From Dendrolimus kikuchii (taxonomy: Eukaryota; Arthropoda; Insecta; Lepidoptera; Lasiocampidae): DNA of 64,000 nucleotides. How positions within the stretch are numbered: the first letter of the stretch is position 1; every line of letters begins with the position of its first letter. Made by a program: the position numbers and the translations under genes. Positions 63,936-64,000 of the stretch are shown piece by piece. The stretch covers positions 12,462,001-12,526,000 of the forward strand of contig CM034411.1 of NCBI GenBank assembly GCA_019925095.2, written 5' to 3'. The notes under the pieces are model-generated. The model was not told where the DNA came from. It did not search any database and was given only the letters and a program-made list of their open reading frames with translations.

Positions 63936-64000
63936 TCAAAAACTAAGTACTCGAGAAATCGAATCTTAAGTATATCAAACCTATAAGACAATGAATTGTA

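Overview
This window looks like a transposon-rich, AT-rich, mostly intergenic or intronic stretch of an insect chromosome, most probably a moth or butterfly. The reasons are: many short Helitron-type elements with A|TC...CTAG|T borders, several RTE and CR1/Jockey-group LINE tails, tRNA-derived SINEs with (ATT)n tails, a mariner, Penelope-like elements, and no bacterial-style gene packing. I see no complete host gene. Two short minus-strand segments look like first coding exons: a signal-peptide exon at 15740-16006 and a weaker candidate at 30268-30481.

Layout. 0-8 kb: Penelope fragments head-to-head at 1.3 kb, a CR1-like LINE remnant at 1.7-2.2 kb, RTE fragments and several copies of a ~310 bp SINE (here called SINE A). 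One SINE A copy sits inside an RTE remnant at 5.67-5.98 kb. 6.2-15 kb: an LTR-like repeat, a Helitron, a GC-rich repeat and RTE and CR1 remnants. 15.7-20.3 kb: the secreted-protein exon, LINE 3' ends facing each other, and a 5'-truncated LINE with a YADD box. 20-31 kb: SINEs, two Helitrons with clean borders, a MITE crowded with CATTACA-type motifs at 24.5-24.85 kb, and an RTE tail. 31-37 kb is AT-rich and poor in features. 36.7-39.6 kb holds a 114-bp-arm palindrome, a LINE fragment, a mariner transposase broken by two stop codons, and an LTR-like repeat.

42-47 kb is the centrepiece. A Helitron with borders at 42064 and 47025 contains two Penelope-like elements in inverted orientation. The minus copy keeps a GIY-YIG endonuclease but has lost its N-terminal part. 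The plus copy keeps its N-terminal part but has an in-frame deletion of 128 codons that removes the endonuclease. The copies differ by one residue over about 430 shared residues, so the structure is young. Any read-through RNA would fold into a hairpin with arms of about 1.7-2 kb.

47-64 kb carries three SINE families, two small TIR elements with TAA target duplications, a Tigger-like element with a SINE inside it, several Helitrons in both orientations, a hAT-like MITE, RTE remnants, more Penelope ends and an LTR-like repeat near the right edge.

These elements act as transposon sets, not as a host pathway. The best functional link is between SINE A and a CR1-like LINE, which share a 3' end; that suggests the LINE machinery mobilised the SINE. 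Family names are from recognition of protein motifs, borders and tails; nothing was searched against a database.
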